Assembly (NCBI RefSeq): GCF_004135975.1
Contig: NZ_CP026538.1
Coordinates: 1,674,001-1,738,000 of the forward strand
Reading direction: 5' to 3'
DNA length: 64,000 nt
From: Solidesulfovibrio carbinolicus
GTDB taxonomy: Bacteria > Desulfobacterota > Desulfovibrionia > Desulfovibrionales > Desulfovibrionaceae
Made by a program: the position numbers and the translations under genes. Shown one piece after another: positions 7,760 to 17,082 of this stretch; the first letter of the stretch is position 1; each line of letters opens with the position of its first letter. Under the pieces are notes generated by a model. It made no database searches. It was not told the DNA's origin and was given only the letters and a program-made list of their open reading frames with translations.

Positions 7760-8387
7760 CTAGCGCGGCTGGGGCGGCTCCTGGGGCGGGTCGATGATTT
7801 CCACTTCCAGGTCCGGGTTAGCCCTCAAAACGGCCAGCTGGTCCTCGGTGACGGTGCCCGGCGGGATGTCGCCCGGCTCGGCCCCATGCTTGAGGCCGGC
7901 CCGGTAATGGCCGCCGCGCAGGCTGCGTGTGCGCAGATTAGTGGGCACCACCAACAAGGTGGCTTGATGACCAGCGGCCGACCGTCGTCGGCCTTGAAAG
8001 CGGTCATGGCGTCATAGGCGGCGTTGAAGTTGGCGTCGTTGAGCGGCTTTTTCGAGCAGTAAGCCGTCTGCCAGAAGCCGAAGCTGGAGTTGCAGCGGTA
8101 GTGGATGCCAAAACGGTATTCGTCGGTCATGAAGACCGCCTCGTCATCGGCGCGGTTCATGCTGTCAGCTCGGGCTTGGTGCGCTCCTGGAAGAGCACGG
8201 GCTTGAGTACGCGGGAGGTGCCGAGCAGAAACCAGGGAATGCCCGTGCCGTCAGCGATGTTGGCGATGGTGGCGGCCGCGCCGGTACCGTCCACGTTGGG
8301 ATTGACCGGGTGGTCGGTGTCGAAGAAGTACTGGCCGTCGAAGCACAGGGTGGACAGCCCCAGGCGTAGCAAACCGTAACTGCCTGT
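7760..8387 (-). pseudogene. Remnant of a Mu-type major head subunit (gpT) fused to an HI1506-like gene
   Basis: Read leftward, three short frames join into one decayed head-protein gene. The segment around 8157-8372 (FDGQYFFDTDHPVNPN, then GTGIPWFLLGTSRVLKP) and the next around 7960-8160 (MTDEYRFGIHYR, FGFWQTAYCSKKPL) are typical of Mu gpT. One base is missing near 8157 and another near 7957. After LVVPTNLR the sequence passes straight into GGHYRAGLKHGAEPG and VTEDQLAVLRANPDLEVEI, the pattern of the HI1506-like gene that normally lies downstream, so the end of gpT is deleted. Further leftward, 7560-7755 holds more broken coding sequence (PVEVFSDEEARTLFGT). The 5' end stops at the IS fragment. 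It cannot be functional. Confidence 0.75.
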
Positions 8388-8479
8388 TAATAATCGCCGC
8401 CTCCTGATCGAGAATATAGTTACCGGGCGGTTGGAGGTGAGCCGATGGGACTTGGTCTCGGGTCGATCAGCAGGGGACG

Positions 8480-9178
8480 ATGTTTCTGGCCTGGAATGAG
8501 ATTCCCCGGTCTCGTGGGCACGCTTTTTACGATCGTCTCCAGCAGATTCTCCGGAAAGCCGGCTTCGATGGCTTCGCCGAGAAGCTGTGCAAGCCCTTCT
8601 ATTCCGACAAGGGGCGTCCCTCCATTCCGCCTGGCCGGTATTTTCGGATGCACCTCGTGGGGTATTTCGAGGGTATCGACAGCGAGCGCGGCATTGAATG
8701 GCGGTGCGCCGATTCGCTTTCCCTCCGGGATTTTCTCCAGCTTTCGCCCAAGGAGTCTGTGCCAGGTCATTCCTCGCTCAGTCGGACACGGTCCCGTCTG
8801 CCGCTGGCGACCCACCAAGAGGTTTTCACCTGGGTTCTCAAAGTGCTCAGCAAGGATGGCTTGGTCCTTGGAGGCCGGATCGGCGTGGACGCTTCGACCA
8901 TGGAGGCCAACGCAGCGCTGAAGACCATCGTGCGCCGGGACACGGGCGAGAGCTACCGCAAGATGCTCCTGCGCATGGCCAAGGAGAGCGGCATCGACTC
9001 TCCGACGGATGAGGATCTGGCTCCCATGGACCGCAAGCGCGTCGGCAAGACTCTTTCGAACAAGGACTGGCAGTCACCGGTCGATCCCGAGGCGAAGAGC
9101 ACCAAGATGAAGGATGGCCGTCCTCATTTTTCCCTCAACTCCGACAAGCCACCTCGCTCTCCGATACCGGAAATATAG
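8480..9178 (+). pseudogene. Truncated IS1182-type transposase
   Basis: The visible 232 residues carry the N-terminal half of an IS1182-family DDE transposase: FRMHLVGYFEGIDSERGIEW, then DASTMEANAALKTIVRRDTG with the first catalytic Asp, and DPEAKSTKMKDGRPHF. The frame then runs into unrelated sequence and stops after about half the normal length, so the later catalytic residues are missing. A GGGGA site precedes the ATG at 8480. The left end of the element lies near 8385-8400, where the gpT remnant stops; the right end is lost. It is a dead fragment separating prophage debris from the TonB locus. Confidence 0.8.
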
Positions 9179-9648
9179 CTGCCAAAGCGGGCCGTCCAAC
9201 GATTACAGATAGATAAATCTGCTCGTGGGCCGACCTTCCCAACGACTCAGCTCGCTTTGTTGACTTTGATATTCAATTTCAGTAAGTGCGAACCCTGATA
9301 TTTCCGATTGACCAAGATATCAAGCCAGGAGGTGACCATGCTTTGTCAGGCCCGATTTCATCAGGGAAAACAAAAGCAGCTACCTGCGGGAATTCCTGAC
9401 CGGGCCTTTTCCACCATGTCGTGACAGGGTGTCCATCCGTGATGGACACACCAGCACCCTCTCGTTTCGCGGAAGAAATACCCAAAGAAGGCGAGATTTT
9501 CACCATGGCATGCAATGCCTGAATCAACTCCGGCAATTGGCAAAGGCTGTCGCAGAGGGACTTGAGGGCCAGAGGGGCTATGGTTCTCAATCAATGAAGG
9601 CGATAATTAATTACAAAAAAAGCAGGTTTGCCTGCAGATCAGGTCAAA
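9179..9648. other. Intergenic region before the AraC-type regulator
   Basis: I see no convincing gene in these 470 bases. A minus-strand frame at 9279-9590 has no recognisable domain and no ribosome binding site. The stretch holds one promoter-like element with a Fur-box match near 9261-9290, and its AT content is higher than that of the flanking genes. It may be the scar of the IS/prophage rearrangement. Confidence 0.6.
9261..9289 (+). promoter_or_regulatory. Promoter-like element with Fur-box-like sequence
   Basis: TTGACT at 9261-9266 stands 17 bases before TAAGTG. Overlapping it, 9262-9280 (GACTTTGATATTCAATTTC) matches 13 of 19 bases of the classical Fur consensus, counted by eye. It is about 370 bases before the AraC-type gene, so the link to that gene is uncertain. 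Confidence 0.35.
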
Positions 9649-10629
9649 ATGAAATACAAAATGCATGTTGCAGGCGATGGGGAAGGACGAACGCCTCGCA
9701 TCGACTACCGCATTGAGGCTGAAAGAGGTGTAATGACCAGCGCAAGCCGAGTCATTTCCTTACGTCCTGGGCTTCTCTTGAACATATCGGCTGTTCGGCC
9801 TGGCATCGAAGCCAAATTCAAATTTGAGATCGACAAAGCCCCCGTACAATTCGGATTTATCGTATCAGGTTCGAATCGATGCACGTACTATGATGGTGAG
9901 TTAAAAAACAAAACTCACCTTTTGCGACAGGGGAGCAATGGTATTTACTATTTCCCGCAAACCTCCGGTGTCATTGAAAGCGATGACGGCTTTGGAGTGT
10001 TTGTTGTAAGTATTTTGACAACCGCCTGTTTCCTAGATGAGTATTTCAAAGACGACATAAAAAACCTCTCTCCTGCCTTTAAAAAAGTTATAGGTGAAAC
10101 AGGCGATCAGTTCTGTTGGCACGGCAAAGCAGGGCATGCAAAAATGGCTTTGCTCTCGCAGATAATACAAAACAACTATTCTGGAGCCGTGCAAAAACTT
10201 TTCCTGGAAAGTCGGGCATTGGAACTTATGGCTTGGCAGTTGGATGAATGCCTTCATGCTTCATCTGCCAGAAGCCAGAATCACTCCTGCCTCAAGAAGG
10301 CTGATGTGGAATGTATCAAGGCGGCCAGGGAACTGCTGGTAAAAGACTTCGAGAATCCACCAAGCGTGGCCATGCTGGCCAAACTGGTCGGCATCAATGA
10401 AAAAAAACTGAAAACTGGATTCAAGAAGATGTTTGGCCAGCCTGTTTTTGAATATTTTCGAGACTACCGTCTGGAGCATGCCAGAGAGTTGCTCGTTTCC
10501 GGCGGCATGACCGTAAGCGAAGTCGCCTATCAGATTGGATACCAGAACCTGAGTCATTTCAGTCGGGCCTTCCGGGAGCGGTACGGCCTCAACCCCAAGG
10601 AATACGGCCGCCTCAGGGGCATGGCGTAA
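9649..10629 (+). CDS. PchR-like AraC-family transcription regulator
   Basis: The product is 326 residues from the ATG at 9649, which has an AGGT site just upstream; a TTG start 21 bases earlier is less likely. The N-terminal domain resembles PchR-type siderophore sensors, with the typical LFLESRALELMAWQLDEC helix. The C-terminal 100 residues hold two helix-turn-helix motifs (SVAMLAKLVGINEKKLKTGF and TVSEVAYQIGYQNLSHFSRAF) and the AraC signature RERYGLNPKEY. Members of this group bind an iron-loaded siderophore and activate the cognate TonB receptor gene. The receptor follows 274 bases downstream on the same strand, which fits that role. Confidence 0.85.
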   Translation: MKYKMHVAGDGEGRTPRIDYRIEAERGVMTSASRVISLRPGLLLNISAVRPGIEAKFKFEIDKAPVQFGFIVSGSNRCTYYDGELKNKTHLLRQGSNGIYYFPQTSGVIESDDGFGVFVVSILTTACFLDEYFKDDIKNLSPAFKKVIGETGDQFCWHGKAGHAKMALLSQIIQNNYSGAVQKLFLESRALELMAWQLDECLHASSARSQNHSCLKKADVECIKAARELLVKDFENPPSVAMLAKLVGINEKKLKTGFKKMFGQPVFEYFRDYRLEHARELLVSGGMTVSEVAYQIGYQNLSHFSRAFRERYGLNPKEYGRLRGMA

Positions 10630-10799
10630 GAACGCCACGGGCCTATCTGTCGTCACCAGGCAGGGTCCCTCGAGAGTGTCGGCGACTCTCCCCCATCAGA
10701 CAGGGCTTTCCGGTTGTCTGCCGAAGCCTGAAAAGTTTCCCCTTCCGGGGCAAAGATTGTCCCGGCCCGGGTTAGCGCGAAAGAAACCGCCCTTGTATT

Positions 10800-10818
10800 G
10801 ATCGTGAAAATCAATTTC
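10800..10818 (+). promoter_or_regulatory. Fur-box-like site before the TonB receptor
   Basis: GATCGTGAAAATCAATTTC matches 14 of 19 bases of the GATAATGATAATCATTATC consensus. It lies 85 bases before the receptor start codon. Iron repression of the locus is the natural reading, but this is a motif match only. Confidence 0.5.
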
Positions 10819-10903
10819 GTCGCAAGGTCTTGGCCGCATCGCCGGGATGCCCGGGAGAAGGGCCTGTCCTTGGGCGAAACGCACGCACAGGGGGCTGTCG
10901 TTC

Positions 10904-12991
10904 ATGCACGCGTTGTCATTCTTCATCATGCTTTTCTTGCTGCTTTCCGGCACCGCCTTTGCCCAGGACAAGGCGGCTGAGGAGAAAGCCAAAATCGGCG
11001 AAATCAAAACCCATGTTCTCGAACCGGTGACGGTGACCGCCACCAAGCGGGAGGAACGCCTGGGAAAAATCCCCGCCAGCATCTCCACGGTATCCGATGT
11101 TGAGATCGAGGAAATGGGGGCCTGGAAGCTCGGCGAAGTGCTGGACACGCTACCCAACGTCTGGATGAAGAACGCCACCTCCGGCGACGCCATCGCCATT
11201 CGCGGCCTCACGTCCTTCGACACTTCCATCTATTCGCCGGTGGGGCTCTATGTGGACGATGTGCCCCAGCCGCTGACCTACATGCAGAACCTGCTGTTCC
11301 TGGACGTGGAGCGCATCGAGGTGCTGCGCGGCCCCCAGGGGACACTGTATGGCAAAAACAGCGAGGCCGGCGTGGTCAACGTGGTGCTCAAAAAGCCGGA
11401 CAACCAGACCCGGGCAAGTGTTTTCGCGGATTATGGCAGCTACAATACCCTGCGCGCCGGAGGTCTCGTCAGCGCGCCCCTGGTCAAGGACCTGCTCTAT
11501 TTCTCCGGCAATTTCGTGCGCTATCAGACCGACGGCTACATGCACAATGAATACAAGGATGACGATCGGGCCGGAAAGAACGAATCTATGCTGGGGCATG
11601 GCGTATTGCGCTGGACACCGACCAGCGCCTTCGATCTGCGCCTGACCATGGACGCCAGCCATGTCGACAAGGGGATCGGCATGCTGCGCTACGAGACCGG
11701 CTCCAACGCCACCAAACGCTTCAACGTCATGTCCGACGCCTCGGACGATTCCGAGGAAAACACCATCAATCCGTCCGTGACCGCCAAGTATTCCGGCGAG
11801 GCGGTGGAAGTGACCTCCATCACCAGCTACATGGACTACCGCTACCAGTTCCTGTCCGACCTCGACCGCACCTCCACGTTCAAGGGCTATTCCGACGTGG
11901 ATCTGAAACAGCAGGGCATCACCCAGGAATTGCGTTTCGCCTCGCCGGGCAAGCAGCGCCTGACCTGGCTTGTCGGCCTGTTCGGCAGTTCCTCGCATTC
12001 GGACGTGCAGTTAAACCGCATCCGCTCCGTCTCAGCGGCCTCGACCTATCTCGACACCGACGCCACGGAATCGAGCTGGGCTGCCTTCGGGCAGGCCACC
12101 TATTCCATTCTGGACAACCTGCGTCTCACGGCCGGCTTGCGCGGCGAATACGACAACGCCCACGGCGGCCAGACCAGCCGCACCGGCACCACGAGCCTTG
12201 TCGGCTACAGCAAGGAGATGGATGCCTTCGAGGTGCTGCCCATGGCCTCCCTGGCCTACGACATCACGCCCCGCGCCACGGCCTACGCCACCTGGTCCAA
12301 CGGCTTCCTGGCCGGCGGGTTCAATTATTTCTCGGCCAACAGCCTGGAAACCTTCTATTATCAGCCCGAACACACCACGAACTACGAGGTGGGGCTCAAG
12401 ACCAACTGGTTTGACAACAAGCTCACGGCCAATCTTGCCCTGTTTTACATGGACATCCGCGACAAGCAGGTGCGCGAGGAAGACCCCAACGGCGGCGTTG
12501 GCGTGTGGAAGTTCACCAACGCCGGCCGGGCCCATTCCCAGGGTGTGGAAGTGGAGCTGACGGCGAAACCGCTTGCCGGCCTCGAACTGCAAGGCGGCCT
12601 TGGCTACGCCTACACGGTCATCGACGACTGGACGACCGTCACGGACGGCGTGCCCTACAGCTACAAAGGCAAGCGCCTGCCCTGGGCTCCGGATCTCACC
12701 TACCACCTTGGCGCTGGATATAGCCATTCCAGCGGCTTCTTCGGCCGGGCCGACCTCTACGGCGCAGGCACCCAGTACTTCGACGCCGAAAACAGCCTCA
12801 GCCAGGACGGCTTCGCCCTGGTCAACGCCCGGGTCGGCTATGCCTTCAACCATTGGGAAGTCGCCCTGTGGGGCAAAAACATCTTCGATGTCGAGCACGC
12901 CACCAAAAAGGTCCGCGACAGTTCCGGCGACGTGATGGTCGAGGACGGCGCACCGCAAACATTCGGCGCTTCGCTGACCTGGAGGTTTTAG
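10904..12991 (+). CDS. TonB-dependent outer-membrane receptor
   Basis: The product is 695 residues from the ATG at 10904, chosen because it starts a clean signal peptide (MHALSFFIMLFLLLSGTAFA, cleavage about residue 20). A TonB-box-like stretch PVTVTATK follows at 41-48, then a plug domain (LPNVWMKNATSG, AIRGL, VDDVPQP, RIEVLRGPQGTLYGKNSEAGVVNV) and a 22-strand-type beta-barrel ending in the aromatic C-terminus LTWRF. Such receptors import scarce ligands, mostly ferric siderophores, with energy from TonB-ExbB-ExbD. All three partners are encoded 8 kb downstream in the same locus. The ligand cannot be read from the sequence; Fur-like and PchR-like control point to a metal chelate. Confidence 0.92.
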   Translation: MHALSFFIMLFLLLSGTAFAQDKAAEEKAKIGEIKTHVLEPVTVTATKREERLGKIPASISTVSDVEIEEMGAWKLGEVLDTLPNVWMKNATSGDAIAIRGLTSFDTSIYSPVGLYVDDVPQPLTYMQNLLFLDVERIEVLRGPQGTLYGKNSEAGVVNVVLKKPDNQTRASVFADYGSYNTLRAGGLVSAPLVKDLLYFSGNFVRYQTDGYMHNEYKDDDRAGKNESMLGHGVLRWTPTSAFDLRLTMDASHVDKGIGMLRYETGSNATKRFNVMSDASDDSEENTINPSVTAKYSGEAVEVTSITSYMDYRYQFLSDLDRTSTFKGYSDVDLKQQGITQELRFASPGKQRLTWLVGLFGSSSHSDVQLNRIRSVSAASTYLDTDATESSWAAFGQATYSILDNLRLTAGLRGEYDNAHGGQTSRTGTTSLVGYSKEMDAFEVLPMASLAYDITPRATAYATWSNGFLAGGFNYFSANSLETFYYQPEHTTNYEVGLKTNWFDNKLTANLALFYMDIRDKQVREEDPNGGVGVWKFTNAGRAHSQGVEVELTAKPLAGLELQGGLGYAYTVIDDWTTVTDGVPYSYKGKRLPWAPDLTYHLGAGYSHSSGFFGRADLYGAGTQYFDAENSLSQDGFALVNARVGYAFNHWEVALWGKNIFDVEHATKKVRDSSGDVMVEDGAPQTFGASLTWRF

Positions 12992-12994
12992 AAC

Positions 12995-14056
12995 ATGTCC
13001 GGAAATAGGGTCGTGGATTTGACCGTGGAAGAACGTCCGACTTTCGCTCCTCTGGCCGACTGGCTGCTTGGGCCGGTGCGTATGGCTGTGCTGGACGCGG
13101 CGGTGACGCTCGGCATTGCCGACATCCTGGCCGAGACGGACGACCCGGATGCCATCGCCGCGCGCCTGGAGTCTCATCCGGGAAACACACGCCTTTTTCT
13201 CGATGCCCTGGCCGCTTTGGGGCTGGCCGAGAAACACCGGGGCCGCTATGCCAACACCCCCCTGGCCGACCGTTATCTTCGCCGGGACAGCGCAACCTTC
13301 CTGGGCGGGCTTGTCGGCAATCTCAAGGGCATGCAGCACCGCAATCTGCCGCGCCTGAAGGAACTGCTCCTATCCGGTCCGCCGCCCGTGGCCCGGGAAA
13401 ACCGCCTGGACGGCGAGATCCAATGGAAACGTTCCGCAAGGGATCTGGCCTGTTACCAGAAGGCGGGCATGGCCGATTTCGCTGCCGACCTCGTCGCCTC
13501 TCTGCCCGAAAGTCCGAGGCTGCGCAGCATGCTCGATCTCGGGGGCGGACCGGGCGTTATCGGGCTGGGTATTCTGGCGCGCCATCCCGACATGCGCGGG
13601 GCGCTGTGCGATTTGCCTCCTGTTCTCGAGGTGGCCCGGGAGGAAATCGCGGCGGCCGGCATGGCTGACCGGGTGGCCCTTTTCCCCGGTGACTACAACG
13701 TCGTCTCCTTCGGCTCGGGCTACGACCTCGTATGGGCCAGCCACAATCTCTACTATGCCAAGGACCTCCAAGCCTTCTTGGGCCGGGTGTTCGACGCCCT
13801 GCAGCCCGGAGGCGTCTTCATCAGCCTTCATGAGGGCCTGACGGGCGAACGTACAAAGCCCGAAGCCTATGTCCTCTCCCGGCTGTCCCTGGCGCTTGAA
13901 GGCCAGGACGTGTCCTTCGAGGCCGGCCAGATCGCCGAGGCCGGCCTCGCCGCCGGCTTTGCCGCCGTGGAGACCCGGCTGTGCGACATCGCCATGGGGG
14001 AAGTCCGGGTGGACATCCTGCGCAAGGCCGCCCGGCGGGCGGAGGCCGGGGCATGA
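12995..14056 (+). CDS. SAM-dependent O-methyltransferase-like protein
   Basis: This 353-residue protein has an N-terminal winged-helix dimerisation domain (LLGPVRMAVLDAAVTLGIADIL, RLFLDALAALGLAEK) and a C-terminal class I methyltransferase domain with the SAM loop DLGGGPG at 181-187. The layout is that of the PF00891-type family, which methylates hydroxyls or other small-molecule groups. It starts three bases after the receptor stop and overlaps the next gene by four bases, so it is an integral part of the uptake operon. A methyltransferase inside a TonB/ABC operon suggests that the imported compound is modified in the cytoplasm, or that a metallophore is finished there. The substrate is unknown. 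Confidence 0.8.
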   Translation: MSGNRVVDLTVEERPTFAPLADWLLGPVRMAVLDAAVTLGIADILAETDDPDAIAARLESHPGNTRLFLDALAALGLAEKHRGRYANTPLADRYLRRDSATFLGGLVGNLKGMQHRNLPRLKELLLSGPPPVARENRLDGEIQWKRSARDLACYQKAGMADFAADLVASLPESPRLRSMLDLGGGPGVIGLGILARHPDMRGALCDLPPVLEVAREEIAAAGMADRVALFPGDYNVVSFGSGYDLVWASHNLYYAKDLQAFLGRVFDALQPGGVFISLHEGLTGERTKPEAYVLSRLSLALEGQDVSFEAGQIAEAGLAAGFAAVETRLCDIAMGEVRVDILRKAARRAEAGA

Positions 14057-15027
14057 CGCGTCGCCGTTTTCTGACAGTCCTGGCGTCGCTGGCGCTGGCC
14101 GGGCCGGCCATGGCCGAAGACGCCGGAAGTATCCGGGTTTCCGGACCGGCCGTGGCCGAGACCCTGCCCTTGCTGGCCATGGACCGGGCCGGAGCGTTGC
14201 CGGGAGTTGCCCGTCATGTGACTTTCACCCCCTGGAATTCGCCGGATCAGTTGCGGGCCATGATCGCCACGGCCGGGGTGGACGCGGCCATCATGACCAC
14301 GGCCTCGGCCTGCACCCTGGCCAACAAGGGCGTCCCCGCCGCCGTGGTGGCACTGTTTTCGAGTCCGGTCTGGCTGGTGTCTCCGCACGCCTCCCTGTCG
14401 CGCCTCTCCGGCCTCGACGGCCAGGAAATCCTGCTCCCGTTCGGTCCGGGCGAGATGCCGGACCTGCTCCTGCGGGCCCTGGCCGGACAGGCGGGCCTGC
14501 GCTTTACGCCCCGACATGCGGGCAATGCCCTGGAGGCCGTCAACCTGCTGCTGCTTGGCAAGGGCAGTTGCGCGTTGCTCAGCGAACCGGCCGCCACCCT
14601 GGCCGTGTCGCGGGCGAGCGCCCAGGCCCGGCCGGGAGCGCTCGTTCCCGCCAAACAATTGGATATCCGGGACGCCTGGCGGGAGGTTTTCCCCGCCCAC
14701 CCCGAACTGGCCCAGGGCGCGCTGGCCGCAGTCGGGCCATTGGTCAGGGATGCAGCTTTACGGGGGGCGCTGCGCACGGCCTATGGCCAAGCGGCCAAAT
14801 GGGTGGCCGAGCACCCCCGGGAAGCCGCGGGGATGGCCTCCGAGGGCTTCCCCGCCCTGGGTTCCCAGGCTGCGGACGGCGTCCTGCCGGGGGCGGACAT
14901 CCGGCTCGTCTCCGGCCCGGCGGGCAGCGAAGCGGCCCGGTTTTTCCTCGGCCTGCTCCACGACATGTCGCCGGCAAGCATTGGCGGCAGGCTACCCGGC
15001 CCGGACTTTTTCGAGGTCGGCGCATGA
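14053..15027 (+). CDS. Periplasmic substrate-binding protein (NMT1/SsuA-like) with Tat-type signal
   Basis: The product is 324 residues. The N-terminus MTRRRFLTVLASLALAGPAMA fits the twin-arginine motif (RRxFL) plus a hydrophobic stretch and an AMA cleavage site, suggesting export in folded form. The body shows the two-lobe binding-protein pattern (LPLLAMDRAGALPG, VDAAIMTTASACTLANKGVPA, VVALFSSPVWL) seen in NMT1/TauA/SsuA proteins for sulfonates, nitrate or thiamine precursors. It overlaps the methyltransferase and the permease by four bases each. It would capture the ligand delivered by the TonB receptor. A Tat signal could mean a prebound cofactor or metal, which is inference. Confidence 0.85.
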   Translation: MTRRRFLTVLASLALAGPAMAEDAGSIRVSGPAVAETLPLLAMDRAGALPGVARHVTFTPWNSPDQLRAMIATAGVDAAIMTTASACTLANKGVPAAVVALFSSPVWLVSPHASLSRLSGLDGQEILLPFGPGEMPDLLLRALAGQAGLRFTPRHAGNALEAVNLLLLGKGSCALLSEPAATLAVSRASAQARPGALVPAKQLDIRDAWREVFPAHPELAQGALAAVGPLVRDAALRGALRTAYGQAAKWVAEHPREAAGMASEGFPALGSQAADGVLPGADIRLVSGPAGSEAARFFLGLLHDMSPASIGGRLPGPDFFEVGA

Positions 15028-15773
15028 GATGGGACGGGATTGCCGGACGGCTGTGCGGCCTGGCCGCGCTCCTGGGAGCCTGGGAGGCGGCTTCACGCCA
15101 GGGGCACGGCATTGCCGTGGCCTCGCCGGGGGAAACGCTCGCGGCCATGGCCGGACTGCTGGCCCAACCGGCGTTCTGGGCAGACGATCTGGCCGTGAGC
15201 GTGCGACGTGTGGGGCTTGGCTTCCTTCTCGGCTTTGTTGTTGGGGGCGGCCTGGGGCTGGCGGCCGGATTTTGGCCCCCGATCCGGGCCTTTCTGGTCC
15301 CGTCGCGCTGGATGTTGACCAGCGTTCCCGGGGTCGTTGCGGTGATGCTTGGTATGTTGTGGTTCGGCCTGAGCTCGACCATGGTCGTGGCCATCGTGGC
15401 CCTGATGGTCGCGCCCGCCATGCATGTGGCCGTCATCGAAGGACTTTCCACCGTGGACGGGTCGCTTCTGGAAATGGCCCGGGCCTACCGTTTCACCCCG
15501 GCCATGCGGCTTTGGCATGTTTACGCCCCAGCCATGGCCGCGCCGCTATTCTCCGGCGGCGTGGTGGCCCTGGGCGGGGCCATGCGGGTGGCGGTCCTGG
15601 CCGAAGCTCTGGGGGCGAACGAAGGCATCGGCCATGCCCTGTCCGTGGCCCGAACCAACCTGGATACCCCCCGACTCTACGCTCTGGCGCTTTGCAGCAT
15701 GCTGCTGGTCGGGCTTGCCGAAATGACCCTGCTGGGCCTGGCTCGGCGCGTCGTCGGCCGGAGGCGGTCATGA
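15024..15773 (+). CDS. ABC transporter permease (SsuC/TauC-like)
   Basis: The product is 249 residues with about six membrane segments, including FLLGFVVGGGLGLAAGFW and VVAIVALMVAPAMHVAVI, and a cytoplasmic EAA-like loop (VDGSLLEMARAYRFTPAMRLWHVYAP). This is the BPD permease fold of the SsuC/TauC/ThiX group. Four-base overlaps with the binding-protein gene before it and the ATPase after it define a complete three-gene ABC importer. Confidence 0.9.
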   Translation: MRWDGIAGRLCGLAALLGAWEAASRQGHGIAVASPGETLAAMAGLLAQPAFWADDLAVSVRRVGLGFLLGFVVGGGLGLAAGFWPPIRAFLVPSRWMLTSVPGVVAVMLGMLWFGLSSTMVVAIVALMVAPAMHVAVIEGLSTVDGSLLEMARAYRFTPAMRLWHVYAPAMAAPLFSGGVVALGGAMRVAVLAEALGANEGIGHALSVARTNLDTPRLYALALCSMLLVGLAEMTLLGLARRVVGRRRS

Positions 15774-16432
15774 CCCCGGTGCTCGTGTTTTCGGGAGTCG
15801 GCAAACACTACCATGGCCGGGAGGTGCTGGCCGGCCTGGATCTTTCCCTGGAGCCGGGGGAAATCCTGGCCATCCTGGGACCAAGCGGCATCGGCAAATC
15901 CACCCTGCTTCGCCTGGCGGCGCGGCTTGTCCGGCCCAGCGCAGGCAAAGTGACCCTGGCCGTGCGGCGTATCGGTTTCGTGTTCCAGGAACCGCGCCTC
16001 ATGCCGTGGCGCACGGCCCTGGAAAACGTAGCCCTGCCCCTGCTGGCCATGGGCATGGCCCCGTCAGAGGCCCGGCCCAAGGCCGCCGACATGCTCGCCC
16101 GCATGGACCTGGCCACCTTCTCGCAAGCCTATCCGGAAACGCTTTCCGGCGGCATGCGCCAGCGCGTTTCCCTGGCCCGGGCCTTTGCCGTCGATCCCGA
16201 ACTGCTGCTGCTCGACGAACCGTTCACCGGACTTGATCCCGAACTGCGCCTTTCCATGCGCCGCTATCTGGACGATCTGCTGGCCGCATCCGGGGCAGCG
16301 GCCCTGCATGTCACCCACGACATCGAGGACATTCCGGCGCGAACGCACCGGATACTGACGCTCACGGCGGCGGGGGCGCGCTTTGGACGCCCAACCGACC
16401 TGGACACGACCGCGTTGAAGGAGGCCTTATGA
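15770..16432 (+). CDS. ABC transporter ATP-binding protein
   Basis: This 220-residue ATPase has Walker A GPSGIGKS, a Q-loop (FVFQEPRLMPW), the signature LSGGM, Walker B LLLLDEP and the H-loop THDIED. It is the length and type that pairs with SsuC/TauC permeases. Start and stop overlap the neighbouring genes by four bases. It powers import through the permease next to it. Confidence 0.93.
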   Translation: MTPVLVFSGVGKHYHGREVLAGLDLSLEPGEILAILGPSGIGKSTLLRLAARLVRPSAGKVTLAVRRIGFVFQEPRLMPWRTALENVALPLLAMGMAPSEARPKAADMLARMDLATFSQAYPETLSGGMRQRVSLARAFAVDPELLLLDEPFTGLDPELRLSMRRYLDDLLAASGAAALHVTHDIEDIPARTHRILTLTAAGARFGRPTDLDTTALKEAL

Positions 16433-17076
16433 ATCCGACGGACGCCTTTTGGAATATCTTGCGCCAATTCCGGGACGACACCCTGACCATACAGCTACTT
16501 CTCATCCTCGGCTACTGCATCACGGTCTACCGCATTGCTAGGAAGCCGGGAAATGCCACAGACGCATTCGTCAAAGTCTTTTTGGCCGTGGCCTTTTTAT
16601 GGAACGGCATTGCCTGTTTTTTGATCTATTGCTGGGAAAATATGGTTGCCAAATTCCTAGCTGGTCCGCTGTATATCGTCATCGGCTTCCTGTTTTTAGT
16701 GGACCTGTTTGCCACGAGGAAAACGAGCTTCACCTTTGCCGTGTCGCCGACACGCCGCGCGGCCATATACATTTTTATCCTGCTCGCCTTCCTTTTCCCT
16801 GTGCTGGGAATTTTCACCGGCCACGGTATGATCGCTCTGCCCGGATTTCCCTGCCCCCTGGCCGCCTTCACCCTGGCGCTTATGGCAGCGGCCGTGCCGC
16901 GCGTGGATGGAACGATCTATGCCCTCGTCCTGGTCTGGGCCTTCGTGAACATCCCCAAGGTGTTCGGGTTGGTGAACTGTTATGAGGAAGTCACACTGGT
17001 CTTGACGGGTTTTTATGCCCTGGCCGTCTATAAAACCACCCGACAGGACGGCGCTGCTGCGGCCGGTCTGCACTAG
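16429..17076 (+). CDS. DUF6064-like integral membrane protein
   Basis: The product is 215 residues with about six hydrophobic helices (LLLILGYCITVY, VFLAVAFLWNGIACFLIY, YIVIGFLFLVDLFA, AIYIFILLAFLFPVLGIF and others). NGIACF, HGMIALPGFPCPL and FVNIPKVFGLVNCYEEV resemble the DUF6064 family, whose function is not known. Its four-base overlap with the ABC ATPase places it in the transport operon. It might be an accessory permease, a membrane redox partner or a scaffold for the reductases that follow. Confidence 0.65.
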   Translation: MNPTDAFWNILRQFRDDTLTIQLLLILGYCITVYRIARKPGNATDAFVKVFLAVAFLWNGIACFLIYCWENMVAKFLAGPLYIVIGFLFLVDLFATRKTSFTFAVSPTRRAAIYIFILLAFLFPVLGIFTGHGMIALPGFPCPLAAFTLALMAAAVPRVDGTIYALVLVWAFVNIPKVFGLVNCYEEVTLVLTGFYALAVYKTTRQDGAAAAGLH

Positions 17077-17082
17077 AGCGTC

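Noticed and set aside
9279-9590. Minus-strand open frame before the AraC regulator
   Set aside because: A 103-codon frame with no ribosome binding site or recognised motif. It may be debris, but I cannot support it as a gene.
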